Shown in pieces: positions 16,494 to 25,004 of a stretch of 64,000 bases of DNA (positions are counted from its first letter, which is position 1; the number at the start of each line of letters is the position of its first letter). Source of the stretch: Bacillus sp. FJAT-26390 (GTDB lineage: Bacteria; Bacillota; Bacilli; Paenibacillales; Paenibacillaceae); contig NZ_MAQX01000032.1 in assembly GCF_001682865.1 (NCBI RefSeq), positions 676,888 through 740,887 of the forward strand, given 5' to 3'. Both the position numbers and the translations under genes were made by a program. The notes beneath the pieces are model-generated. The model was not told where the DNA came from. It did not search any database and saw only the letters and a program-made list of their open reading frames with translations.

Positions 16494-17324
16494 ATGCGCT
16501 TTAGTTCAAGGTTTGCCGCATTATCGATTGCCCTCACGCTTCTGCTCTCGCTTGTTCATCCTTCCGTCTATGCTGCCGCTTCATTCGAGTTTAGCGTTAC
16601 CGTCAAAACCGCCTTTGACAAAATGAAAGGAGCTTCGGACAAAACGACCGCAGCCAAGCTGACGACACAGTACGCAGAATTGCAAACCACACAGAAGCTG
16701 GCGTTGGATTGGGACTCTAAAATAAGCAAGCTGCGTTTTCAAAACGAAGAGGCTATCCTTGCAACGCGCAAAAGAATAAAAGAAGTAGACGCGGATAAGC
16801 TGCTGAAGCTTGAGGCTGCCGTCACACAGGTAAAAAAGAAATATGAGCCTTTATTTAGAATGTATGACTCATTAAATCAGCAGCTAAGCATCGCCAAATC
16901 ATTTAAGGATAAGACCATTGTTAATGTGCTCAAGCCACAGGTCGAAACGACCAAAGCAGCCGTTCAGCTTGCCAAGCTCGATATCCGCAGCAAGGAAGCC
17001 GCGCTTAAGAACGGGAAAGCAAGCACGGCTAACACGATAAAAAAGCTGCGCGAGCAACTCAGCCATATCGACCCCATCAAGATAAAGATTAAAGCTTCCA
17101 ACAGCTCCGTTAGCCACACAAAAAAACAGTTCGCCGCGGAAGCATCTATTTTAAAGCAAGTAGTCAGAAAGGGTGACGCGACAGCGACGCAAAGCTCCTT
17201 CATACGAATGCTCGCCTATATGCAGCAAATCATCGGCTTTAAACAAAATACGTACGCGTATGAACAGCAGGCGATGGCCATCATTGCCAAGGTCGATGCG
17301 CAAATCGCCTCCTCCTTGAAATAA
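16494..17324 (+). CDS. Secreted coiled-coil protein of unknown function
   Basis: I do not recognise a named family. The 276-aa product has a Sec signal peptide (residues 1-27, cleaved around VYAAA) and a lysine- and alanine-rich, almost wholly helical mature part with heptad-like runs (LLKLEAAVTQVKKKYEPLF, KPQVETTKAAVQLAKLDIRSKEAALK). No cysteines, membrane segments or anchor motif are present, so release or wall association is expected. AAAGGAGG precedes the ATG. The gene has its own promoter with a terminator-bearing leader 40-120 bases upstream. Proteins of this look occur in Paenibacillus genomes, but I know no function. Confidence 0.75.
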   Translation: MRFSSRFAALSIALTLLLSLVHPSVYAAASFEFSVTVKTAFDKMKGASDKTTAAKLTTQYAELQTTQKLALDWDSKISKLRFQNEEAILATRKRIKEVDADKLLKLEAAVTQVKKKYEPLFRMYDSLNQQLSIAKSFKDKTIVNVLKPQVETTKAAVQLAKLDIRSKEAALKNGKASTANTIKKLREQLSHIDPIKIKIKASNSSVSHTKKQFAAEASILKQVVRKGDATATQSSFIRMLAYMQQIIGFKQNTYAYEQQAMAIIAKVDAQIASSLK

Positions 17325-17331
17325 ACACGGC

Positions 17332-17364
17332 AAAAAAAGCGCGTCTCGGCAACCGAACGCGCTT
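17332..17364 (-). terminator. Rho-independent terminator of the GAF-PAS kinase gene (possibly shared)
   Basis: AAGCGCGT and ACGCGCTT with inner TCGG/CCGA form a stem next to seven A (T on the minus strand). It serves the minus-strand kinase best, and also lies just after the plus-strand gene. Confidence 0.85.
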
Positions 17365-17380
17365 CTGCATAACCTTAGTC

Positions 17381-18961
17381 TTATATGCTAGGGAACCACA
17401 CCTCAACCGTTGTCCCTACTCCAAGCTCGCTTGACAGCACAAGACGGCCATTATGGGAGGAAATAATTTTGTCCACGATCATCATGCCAAGACCATTGCC
17501 GTCACGCCTTGTCGTATGAAAGGGCTGTCCAATACGCTGCAGAACCTCGTCCGTCATGCCAACGCCATTATCGGCAAAACGCAGCCGCTGATACCCATCG
17601 ACGATATCCAGCCGAATGTTAATCTCCCCTCCATAGGGAAGAGCTTCCATCGCATTTTTCAAGATGTTCAAAATGACCTGCTTCACTTGATCGCGATCGC
17701 AACGTATCGTCTTCTGCTCTTTAATATCGCTTTGTATTTGAATGCCGTTCATTGCAAATTGCATTTCAAATACCGACAGCACCTCTAGCAAAATATTGCC
17801 GCACAGCTCTTCTTTGTACTGGACCGCCTGCGGTCTCCCTAATATTAAGAACTCGCCTACGATAGCATTCATACGCTCCAGCTCAGACATCATCATGTTA
17901 TAATAATGAGGGTTGGTCGTTTTACTGGACAGCTGCAGCATCCCCTTAACCGTAGTCATCGGGTTGCGGATTTCGTGTGCAATGCTGACTGCGATCTGGC
18001 CTGCAAACAAGAGCTTCTCCGTATTCCGCAGCAGCTCCTCTGTCATCTTCATCTCTGTAATATCCCGCAAGCTGCCAACTACTCTTGTAAGCTTGTTATC
18101 ATTATCATAGATAGGCACTACATCAAGCATATAATGGTGCTGCATCGTACCAACCTGCAACGATACCTCTATCCCTACGCATGACTCCCTGCAGTTAATA
18201 ACCTGCTCGAAATAAGGGCCAATCAAGCTCCTTTCAAAAACGCTTGTACCTAAGCAGCCGCGATCGCCGTCTAACCCATTGCTGAGAATGGATTCGCTAA
18301 TATCGTTTGTATCTATAATTGTTCCCAGCGCGTCTGTAATGACCACACCATAATAGTTGGTCTCCAGCAGCACCTGATTTAGGATTTGCAGCTGGGTATT
18401 GTTTTTTCGCAATAGCAGCTCGCGTTCAATAGAATCGACGATCGTACATAGAAGCGCAAGCATGTGAGGATGGGTGAATTGCACACTGGTCATCAATGAG
18501 AGGGTTCCGAGCAGCTGTCCGTTACCCTGATTGTGGAAAGGCGTCGTATAACAAGCAAGCTCATGCAGCACCTCGTGATAATGGTCCTTACCGATAAGCT
18601 GAATAGGCTCATTGTGGCATATGCTCAAATGGACCGCATTCGTACCCAGCTCTTCCGTGAACCGAACGCCCTCCATAATGCCTAGCTGCCGAACCGTAGC
18701 GATGATGGACGGGTCGCCTTTAAATTCAAGAATATGGCCTTCATGATCTGAAATCGCAATAAAAAAAGGATCTCCTGATACAGAGGATAAAAATTTATCC
18801 ACAAAAAAACCGATGACCTCAATAATCTCTTTATATTGGCTGCGCTGCTCATCAAGCTCAGCGGCAGTATAGCATTCAAGGAAAATAGGTAGTTCTTTTG
18901 AATCAAGGCCTAGCCGCACGCATTGCTTATGTGACTCTATGAGTCTATCGTTATTTATCAT
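17381..18961 (-). CDS. Orphan GAF-PAS sensor histidine kinase (sporulation-kinase type)
   Basis: Soluble kinase of 526 aa. Residues about 60-190 form a GAF domain of the AcoR-like type (GVRFTEELGTNAVHLSI, AEL and ATP-turn pattern), followed by a PAS domain (YYGVVITDALGTIIDTN), HisKA with phospho-acceptor in SIAHEIRNPMTTVKGML and HATPase with NILKNAMEAL, ADNGVGM and GNGLGMMIV. No membrane segment and no adjacent response regulator. This architecture and the HEIRNPMTTVKG box resemble the KinA/KinE kinases feeding the Spo0F phosphorelay. ATG 18961 has AAAGG 8 bases upstream; an upstream TTG at 19012 lacks one. It has its own terminator. Confidence 0.88.
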   Translation of the reverse strand: MINNDRLIESHKQCVRLGLDSKELPIFLECYTAAELDEQRSQYKEIIEVIGFFVDKFLSSVSGDPFFIAISDHEGHILEFKGDPSIIATVRQLGIMEGVRFTEELGTNAVHLSICHNEPIQLIGKDHYHEVLHELACYTTPFHNQGNGQLLGTLSLMTSVQFTHPHMLALLCTIVDSIERELLLRKNNTQLQILNQVLLETNYYGVVITDALGTIIDTNDISESILSNGLDGDRGCLGTSVFERSLIGPYFEQVINCRESCVGIEVSLQVGTMQHHYMLDVVPIYDNDNKLTRVVGSLRDITEMKMTEELLRNTEKLLFAGQIAVSIAHEIRNPMTTVKGMLQLSSKTTNPHYYNMMMSELERMNAIVGEFLILGRPQAVQYKEELCGNILLEVLSVFEMQFAMNGIQIQSDIKEQKTIRCDRDQVKQVILNILKNAMEALPYGGEINIRLDIVDGYQRLRFADNGVGMTDEVLQRIGQPFHTTRRDGNGLGMMIVDKIISSHNGRLVLSSELGVGTTVEVWFPSI

Positions 18962-19147
18962 GTTGTTACCTTTCCAGGAGGGCGAGCTTCCATTTTGTTG
19001 GACATTACCCAATTATTCTAGCTATACTGCTCACAATCCTTCCCAATTTTATTAAAATTCGTTTATAAATATTGAGATTCCCCAAAAATAGAAAAGTACC
19101 AAAAGAAAATCAACATTTGATCGGGTATTTTCATAATGTTTCCAAAT

Positions 19148-19200
19148 AAAAAAAGCGGTCCTACAACGGCATAGAGCCATAGCAGAGCCGCTTTTTTTTT
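19148..19200. terminator. Bidirectional A/T-tract terminator
   Basis: AAAAAAAGCGG and CCGCTTTTTTTTT pair around an inner GGC/GCC hairpin. It terminates the stalk-domain gene on the minus strand and could work both ways. Confidence 0.75.
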
Positions 19201-19209
19201 GCTGAAACA

Positions 19210-20337
19210 TTACCCTTGGGGCAGGAGCGTAACCTTCATATTATCTAGGTAAAAAGTAGTAAGGCCTTCATATCCGGAATCGCTGCCCACGATCACGTAA
19301 ATTTCGCCTTTATCGTTAGCGGTAAGGGTGGCTGCATGCTGCATGGCCACCGGTTGGAAACCTTTCAGCGCATCATTAGGCTGCACCATGTTGCCAACGA
19401 TTTTCATATCAGCACCCTCTGTCTTCTGATTGCCTTTGTCGATATTCATACGGAAATGAGGTTGGCCTTCCGCATTCGACTCGGTCGCTGCCGGCTCTCT
19501 GTTCACGAAGCCGGCTTTAATGCTGACCGCTTCCCCAGGCGCTCCGCCAACGCCCATCATTCCGCCGGATTGGTCGGTATACAGCTGGAAGGAGAGCGAT
19601 GCTTGATAGGTTTTGCCCGGCTCCAAGCCTTCGATTTTTTTGGTCACATACATAAACAAATCATCGCTTCGATTCATTCCGTTTAACATCAAACCATAAT
19701 TGGTTTTATTATTAGCTGCTGGCAGCAGCTCTCTGCCGTATTTCAGCTCATAAATGGCCGGATCATAATCAACGGGCAGGTCAGCGAAAGCTCCCTTCCA
19801 GCCATCTTCGCCTTGATCAAACGTATAGTGATACGATATCGCGGCCTCGCTTGTTTGAATCGATATTTTTTTCTGCTTCGCATCCCAAGTTGTCTTAGCG
19901 CCAAGCAATTGCGCCACGCTTTTGGCTGGGACGAAAATATTTCCTTTTACAACCGTCACTTTAGCAGGCAGCTTTACGTTTTTAATAAACGTGCCAACTA
20001 CCGCATCGCTGTTTTGCGTCAGCTGCACGGTAAGCCCATCGCGAGTCAGCGTGATTCCCTTCGTTTTACCGTCCCAAACGAGCTTGGCCTGCAATCCCTC
20101 CGCCAATGCTCTCACTGGCACCATCGAGATTCCGTTTATGACGTATGGGGCTGCGGCAAGCGTATGCTCGCCGCGGTAATCGATGGATTTGCTGCTGCCT
20201 ATTTGAAATTGAAGTGGGACAGACGGTTTAGCTGAAGCGCTATATGAAGTTCCTCCAGGTACCGCTGCACTTAGAAGTACGGCTGTCGCAATAGAAGCAA
20301 CCAAAAGATTTCGGTTTAACCTTGATTTAATCGCCAT
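19210..20337 (-). CDS. Secreted protein with copper-amine-oxidase N-terminal (stalk) domain
   Basis: Exported 375-aa protein. A signal peptide (1-37, cleaved near SASA) is followed by a copper_amine_oxN stalk domain at about 55-160 (VINGISMVPVRALAEGLQAKLVWDGKTK; IFVPAKSVAQLLGAKTTWDAKQK), a module common on Paenibacillus exported proteins and not itself an oxidase. The C-terminal 200 residues look like a beta-sandwich, carbohydrate-binding-like domain (YTFDQGEDGWKGAFADLP ... TTFYLDNMKVTLLPQ). Its presence on the surface or as a secreted factor is inferred. It is monocistronic; an inverted repeat sits in its 5' leader. Confidence 0.85.
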   Translation of the reverse strand: MAIKSRLNRNLLVASIATAVLLSAAVPGGTSYSASAKPSVPLQFQIGSSKSIDYRGEHTLAAAPYVINGISMVPVRALAEGLQAKLVWDGKTKGITLTRDGLTVQLTQNSDAVVGTFIKNVKLPAKVTVVKGNIFVPAKSVAQLLGAKTTWDAKQKKISIQTSEAAISYHYTFDQGEDGWKGAFADLPVDYDPAIYELKYGRELLPAANNKTNYGLMLNGMNRSDDLFMYVTKKIEGLEPGKTYQASLSFQLYTDQSGGMMGVGGAPGEAVSIKAGFVNREPAATESNAEGQPHFRMNIDKGNQKTEGADMKIVGNMVQPNDALKGFQPVAMQHAATLTANDKGEIYVIVGSDSGYEGLTTFYLDNMKVTLLPQG

Positions 20338-20349
20338 TTGTCTACCATC

Positions 20350-20400
20350 CTTTGTCGTTAGTCGTTTTTTGTGGGGTACCCTACTAACGTGACTAGGATG
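20350..20400 (-). promoter_or_regulatory. Inverted repeat in the leader of the stalk-domain gene
   Basis: On the minus strand CGTTAGT and ACTAACG form a perfect 7-bp stem enclosing the palindrome GGGTACC, just upstream of the start. No T-tract follows, so it is an operator or RNA structure of unknown role. Confidence 0.35.
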
Positions 20401-20448
20401 GAATAAGTTGCGGGTTCGATCAATCTTGCCGCTCTAACAAATGTTGGA

Positions 20449-21600
20449 TCAGCCTTTCAAGCTCTGCTCCAGATCAGCAATCAGATCCTCGTTATCCTCA
20501 ATCCCTACCGATACGCGTATTAAACCGTCGGTAATGCCCAGCTGCTCTCGCCGCTCGCGCGGGATCGAGGCATGCGTCATTTTTGCAGGCACAGAGATGA
20601 GGCTTTCAACGGCTCCCAGGCTCTCGGCTAGCGTAAAATATTTCAGCTTGCGGATAACCTCCGATGCCCGCTCCGCACTGCCTACGTCAAAGGAGATAAT
20701 GCCGCCGAAGCCGCGTGCCTGCCGAATCGCCAGCTCATGCTGGGGATGGCTCTTCAGTCCGGGGTAATGGATGCTCTTAATGGAGTCCAATCCCGTCAAA
20801 TAGGCCACGATTGCCTGTGCATTCTCCTCATGGGCCTCCATGCGAAGGCCAAGCGTCTTCAAACCGCGGATGAGCAGCCATGAATCCTGAGGACCAAGCA
20901 CGCCGCCCGTAGCATTTTGCACAAAATGAAGCTCCTCGCCGAGCTTCTCGCTATTCACGACAGCAAGGCCCGCCACTACATCGCTGTGTCCGCCAATGTA
21001 TTTCGTAGCCGAATGAACGACAATATCCGCTCCAAGCGCAATCGGCGTCTGCCAATAAGGCGTGCTGAACGTATTATCGACGATAAATAGCAATTGGTTA
21101 ACCTTGGCATAATCTGCAACCTTCGCAATATCTGTCACTTTAAGCAGCGGATTCGTTGGCGTCTCCACGAATAGCGCTTTCGTATTCGGCCGGACCGCTT
21201 CATCGATTTCCTCCAGCCTCGTCGTATCGACGAAGGTCGCTTCAATGCCTAGCCGGCTGAGCACCTTCGTAACGATTCGATAGGTTCCTCCGTACACATC
21301 ATCGGTCAAAATAATATGGTCCCCCGCGCTCAGCAGCGAAAAAACAGCGTTGATCGCAGCCATTCCCGAGCTGAAGGCAAACCCTCTTGCACCTTCCTCC
21401 AAATCGGCAATATACTGCTCGAGCGCATGACGTGTCGGATTGCCGGTACGCGAATATTCGTACCCCTTATGCACGCCGATATCGTCCTGCTTATAGGTGC
21501 TGACTTGATAGATCGGAACGCTAACCGCGCCGGTATGCGGATCAAATGGAATGCCTCCATGAATCAGCTTCGTTTTACGCTTCAGCTCAAGCACCTCCAT
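20449..21600 (-). CDS. mccB: Cystathionine gamma-lyase / homocysteine gamma-lyase
   Basis: PLP enzyme of reverse transsulfuration that cleaves cystathionine to cysteine, 2-oxobutyrate and ammonia. Very similar by eye to B. subtilis MccB along its length (GAVSVPIYQVSTYKQ, FAFSSGMAAI, VDNTFSTPY, HSATKYIGGHSDVVAG with PLP lysine K200, AESLGAVESLISVPAKMTH). It follows mccA. The ATG at 21600 has no Shine-Dalgarno. GGAGG at the end of mccA lies 8 bases before a CTG at 21585, and the protein from there (LKRKTKLIHGG) lines up with the first residue of MccB (MKKKTLMIHGG), so a CTG start is likely. Coordinates give the longer frame. Confidence 0.93.
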   Translation of the reverse strand: MEVLELKRKTKLIHGGIPFDPHTGAVSVPIYQVSTYKQDDIGVHKGYEYSRTGNPTRHALEQYIADLEEGARGFAFSSGMAAINAVFSLLSAGDHIILTDDVYGGTYRIVTKVLSRLGIEATFVDTTRLEEIDEAVRPNTKALFVETPTNPLLKVTDIAKVADYAKVNQLLFIVDNTFSTPYWQTPIALGADIVVHSATKYIGGHSDVVAGLAVVNSEKLGEELHFVQNATGGVLGPQDSWLLIRGLKTLGLRMEAHEENAQAIVAYLTGLDSIKSIHYPGLKSHPQHELAIRQARGFGGIISFDVGSAERASEVIRKLKYFTLAESLGAVESLISVPAKMTHASIPRERREQLGITDGLIRVSVGIEDNEDLIADLEQSLKG

Positions 21601-22507
21601 AAATATGTTTGCTTAAATACCGTTCGCTGCTGTCGGGAAAAATCGTAACGATCCGGCTGCCCGGCGGCGCGATCGCCGCCTCTAGCAAGGCGGCATGCAG
21701 CGCAGCGCCTGACGAGCTGCCGACAAGCAGTCCCTCAAGCTGCGCAATCTCCTTCACCCTTGCAAAAGCATGCTCATCCGAAATCGTATGAATCGCATCA
21801 AAATACGAGCTGTCCATGAACGGGGCCAGCTTCTCGACACCGATTCCCTCCGTCCTGTGCGGACCTGGCGCTCCGCCGCCAAGAACCGAGCCCTCAGGCT
21901 CCACAATCACCGTCTTCACATTGGGGTTTTGCTCTTTCAAATAGCGGGCTGTTCCCATGAAGGTGCCTCCCGAGCCCGCGCCGGCGACAAATACGTCAAG
22001 CTCGCAGCCCAGATCGCGCCACAACTCCGGCGCGAGCGTTTTATAATAGGTTTCCGGGTTAGCCGCATTGGAGAACTGTCTGGGCGAATAGGCGCCTGGA
22101 ATTTCTTCGACCAGCTCTTCCGCCTTCTGCACCGCTCCTAATATGCCAAGCTCCGTTGGTGTATTTATAATTTGCGCGCCAAGCGCTCTCATTAGCTGCT
22201 GCTTCTCGGTACTAAACTTGTCTGGCACAACAAAGATCGTTGATATGCCGCGTCCGATTGCAGCCAGCGCGAGCCCTATTCCCGTATTGCCGGCCGTCGC
22301 CTCGATAACGGTGCCGCCGGGCAGCAATTGCCCGTTTGCGAACGCCTCGTTCAACAGTTGGATGCCAAGCCGATCCTTGACGCTTCCTCCCGGATTTAAG
22401 CATTCAAGCTTCGCATAAAGACGTATGCCGCTTGGCAGCCCATACCCCTTAAGCTCAACCAGTGGCGTGTTGCCAATAAGCTCGTGGACATTTTGATACA
22501 TAGCCAT
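21587..22507 (-). CDS. mccA: O-acetylserine-dependent cystathionine beta-synthase
   Basis: PLP enzyme condensing homocysteine with O-acetylserine to make cystathionine, the first step of methionine-to-cysteine conversion. The 306-aa protein matches the MccA/CysK family: PLP lysine K44 in NPGGSVKDRLG, substrate loop EATAGNTGIG, phosphate loop GAGSGGTFMGTA and the C-terminal VTIFPDSSERYLSK. The start is well supported (GGAGG 8 bases before ATG GCT ATG). The partner mccB overlaps or abuts downstream. In B. subtilis this pair sits with mtnN and yrrT under CymR; here neither neighbour is present and I could not identify a CymR box. Confidence 0.93.
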   Translation of the reverse strand: MAMYQNVHELIGNTPLVELKGYGLPSGIRLYAKLECLNPGGSVKDRLGIQLLNEAFANGQLLPGGTVIEATAGNTGIGLALAAIGRGISTIFVVPDKFSTEKQQLMRALGAQIINTPTELGILGAVQKAEELVEEIPGAYSPRQFSNAANPETYYKTLAPELWRDLGCELDVFVAGAGSGGTFMGTARYLKEQNPNVKTVIVEPEGSVLGGGAPGPHRTEGIGVEKLAPFMDSSYFDAIHTISDEHAFARVKEIAQLEGLLVGSSSGAALHAALLEAAIAPPGSRIVTIFPDSSERYLSKHIYGGA

Positions 22508-22773
22508 CCGCAGTCCCTCCCACGATAATCCGTTTCATCGTACGCTCATCCGTTGATTGGTCTACACCCTCCATCATATGAAGCTGCTTCTCTTTGTGTT
22601 ATGCCCGCTGCCCCTCTTTAGCCGTCTCTGCAACGCCATTCGTAAGCAATAAGCCACAAATAGTTCTATCGCTTTATACAAATATTCAATAATAGCTCAC
22701 TATTCCAATGTGCTATACTGCCTTTATGCTTCCGAGCCATTCGTTTTTTTCCAATAAAATAGGAGGTGAAGGG

Positions 22774-24234
22774 TTGTCTGCCGGACTAACCGAAAAGTTA
22801 AATAAGCCTCTTTCTGCAAACCAGTCATTTTGGCCAGCTCTTGCGACCCTCTTTTTCGGCTCATTCGTCGGCATGTATCATGTCGTTTCGCTTAATGTCT
22901 CCTTGCCCGGCTTCATTGGCATTTTTCAAACCGATTTAGGAAAAGTGCAGTGGATTGTAACAGGGTTTTCACTTGCGTGCGGCGTTATAGCGCCTGCCAG
23001 CGGCTACGCGGGGGATCGTTTTGGAGGAAAGCAGGTCTTTCTGTTTTGTCTATCCGGCATTACCGTTACGTCGGTGCTATGCGCCCTTTCATGGAATATC
23101 TACGCGTTAATTGCGTTTCGCATCCTGCAGGGCATTTTCTGCGGGCTTATTCAGCCGGTATCGCTGGCCATGATCTACCGTACCGTTCCGCCCGAAAAGC
23201 AGCCCATCGCGGTGAGCATTTGGTCGTTCTCCACCATTCTAGGAACGGCGCTTGCCCCATCGGTCAGCGGCTGGCTGCAAGGCTATGACTGGCATCTCAT
23301 CTTCCTCGTGACCGTGCCTATCGGCATTCTCGCGCTCATGATCGGCATCCGGATTCTCCCTTCCAATCCGGTTAACAGGGAAACCAAGCTGGATCGCACG
23401 GGCCTTGCGCTTGCAGCCCTTGGCAGCCTCTCGTTATTGCTGCTATTCGGCAATATTTACGCTTGGGGCTGGCGGTCGGCCGCGTTTTGGATCTGCCTCA
23501 TCGTTGGCCTCGGTAGTGCGGCATGGTTTGTCATTCACCAGCTTCGCACGCCGGCGCCCTTGCTTCAGCTTCGTTTATTCCGCAACAAAACGTTTACGGT
23601 AAGCTTGATTATTTCGCTTATCCTTTCTGTTGCGCTGTATTCGGGCATTTATTTTGTTCCGCTTTACCTGAGCCAAATTCATCATCTCAGCTCGTTTCAT
23701 ATCGGGCTTCTGTTTTTGCCGGGCGCGGCATGCTTAACCTGCGCCACCTTCTTCTCGGGCAGGTATTACAACAAATTCGGCCCTGCTGTGCTTGCGATAG
23801 TAGGCTCCACTATACTCATTCTCACAACATATATGTTCAGCCGGCTTCAGCTCACTACGAGCTTGCTGACGATTATGATCATCATCGCGATACGCAATAC
23901 TGGAACCGGACTGGCGCTTACGCCTGTAACCAATGCCGGCATGATGGCCATTCCGAAGGAGCTGTCCGGCCACGCATCGGCACTCATCAACTGGCTCAGG
24001 CAAGTATTTAGCGCAATGGCGCTCGGTATGTTCACCTCGTTGTTCTATGCGCGGTTGGCTATTCACCAAGCACGTTCCTCAGGCACGGGCAGCGAGCCTG
24101 TTGAACCACACGCTTATACGATGAGCATCAATGACGCCTTTCTCTTATCGGCTGTCATAATTGTAGCGGCGCTGCCGCTAGCCCTGCTGCTTCGCAAGCG
24201 GCGGCGTACCAGCAGCAGCAGCAAGCAGGCTTAG
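22774..24234 (+). CDS. DHA2-family (EmrB/QacA-like) MFS drug exporter
   Basis: Proton-driven multidrug-type exporter with about 14 membrane helices, 486 aa from the chosen start. Typical motifs are the early HVVSLNVSLPGFIGIFQTDLGKVQWIVTGF, the motif-A loop GDRFGGKQVF and the motif-C-like ILGTALAPSVSGWL. The start is TTG 22774, preceded by AGGAGG at 7 bases; the longer frame from 22708 has no ribosome binding site and would place hydrophilic residues before the first helix. An extended -10 (TGCTATACT, 22711-22719) lies upstream. It resembles the second DHA2 pump at 33.5 kb in motifs and length. It is convergent with metI and ends in a shared terminator. Confidence 0.9.
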   Translation: MSAGLTEKLNKPLSANQSFWPALATLFFGSFVGMYHVVSLNVSLPGFIGIFQTDLGKVQWIVTGFSLACGVIAPASGYAGDRFGGKQVFLFCLSGITVTSVLCALSWNIYALIAFRILQGIFCGLIQPVSLAMIYRTVPPEKQPIAVSIWSFSTILGTALAPSVSGWLQGYDWHLIFLVTVPIGILALMIGIRILPSNPVNRETKLDRTGLALAALGSLSLLLLFGNIYAWGWRSAAFWICLIVGLGSAAWFVIHQLRTPAPLLQLRLFRNKTFTVSLIISLILSVALYSGIYFVPLYLSQIHHLSSFHIGLLFLPGAACLTCATFFSGRYYNKFGPAVLAIVGSTILILTTYMFSRLQLTTSLLTIMIIIAIRNTGTGLALTPVTNAGMMAIPKELSGHASALINWLRQVFSAMALGMFTSLFYARLAIHQARSSGTGSEPVEPHAYTMSINDAFLLSAVIIVAALPLALLLRKRRRTSSSSKQA

Positions 24235-24246
24235 CGGAAAAACCTA

Positions 24247-24304
24247 AATAGGACTGTTTTGACGGATGGATGAACGATAACCACGTCAGAACAGCCCTAT
24301 TTTT
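24247..24304. terminator. Bidirectional terminator between the MFS gene and metI
   Basis: AATAGGACTGTTTTGACG pairs with CGTCAGAACAGCCCTATT (one mismatch, one wobble) and is followed by TTTTTATA. Confidence 0.9.
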
Positions 24305-24329
24305 ATAATCGACGTTGGTGCGGGGTGAA

Positions 24330-25004
24330 CTAATGCTTGCGCAGCCTCTTCGAAATGCGATTGCCTATTGATTGCATTAGCTGCACCAGCAGGATAAGGA
24401 TAATGACGCACACGTACATTACATCAGGCTCCCAGCGCTGATACCCATAACGGATCGCCACGTCGCCGAGGCCGCCAGCGCCCATCACCCCTGCCATCGC
24501 TGTCGCCCCAATTAGACCAATTGTCGCAATGGTCAACCCAAGGACAATACCCGGTCTCGCTTCCTTCAAAATCACCTTCCAAATAATTTGCCGCCGCGAG
24601 GCGCCCATCGCTTGAAAAGCCTCGATTACGCCGGGATTAACCTCAAGCAGCGCTGATTCAATAAGCCTTGCAATATAAGGCGCCGTATAGAAAACTAGCG
24701 GGACGATAGCTCCCTTCACCCCAATTGTCGTGTGTACAATAAATTTCGTAATCGGAATGATCGCGATCAATATGATAATAAAGGGAACGGAGCGGACGAT
24801 GTTAATAGCCGTATTCAAAAGATAATAAAATGTTTTGTTCGCATAAATATGGCTCGGTCGCAGCACGACAAGGCAAACGCCTAGAAATAGGCCGATTATG
24901 GTTGAGAAGAACAAGGAATAGCCGACCATTGCCGCTGTTTCGCCTATCGCTTCTGTATATAGATCCTGATTTTCAATGAGACTTTGGAAAAAGCTACCCA
25001 GCAT
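24330..25004 (-). CDS. metI: Methionine ABC transporter permease
   Basis: Membrane subunit of the methionine importer MetNIQ, also called MetP in Bacillus. It is 224 aa with five TM helices, the MetI opening ETAAMVGYSLFFSTIIGLFLG and the EAA-type cytoplasmic loop EAFQAMGASRRQIIWKVILKEA. ATG 25004 has GGAGG 9 bases upstream and overlaps the metN stop by 11 bases; the longer frame from 25049 lacks a ribosome binding site. It is the last gene of metQNI, ending at the shared terminator. Confidence 0.94.
   Translation of the reverse strand: MLGSFFQSLIENQDLYTEAIGETAAMVGYSLFFSTIIGLFLGVCLVVLRPSHIYANKTFYYLLNTAINIVRSVPFIIILIAIIPITKFIVHTTIGVKGAIVPLVFYTAPYIARLIESALLEVNPGVIEAFQAMGASRRQIIWKVILKEARPGIVLGLTIATIGLIGATAMAGVMGAGGLGDVAIRYGYQRWEPDVMYVCVIILILLVQLMQSIGNRISKRLRKH

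Noticed and set aside
22508..22773. CymR operator or short peptide gene upstream of mccA
   Set aside because: The region is AT-rich with short frames, but I could not match a CymR box or a conserved peptide.
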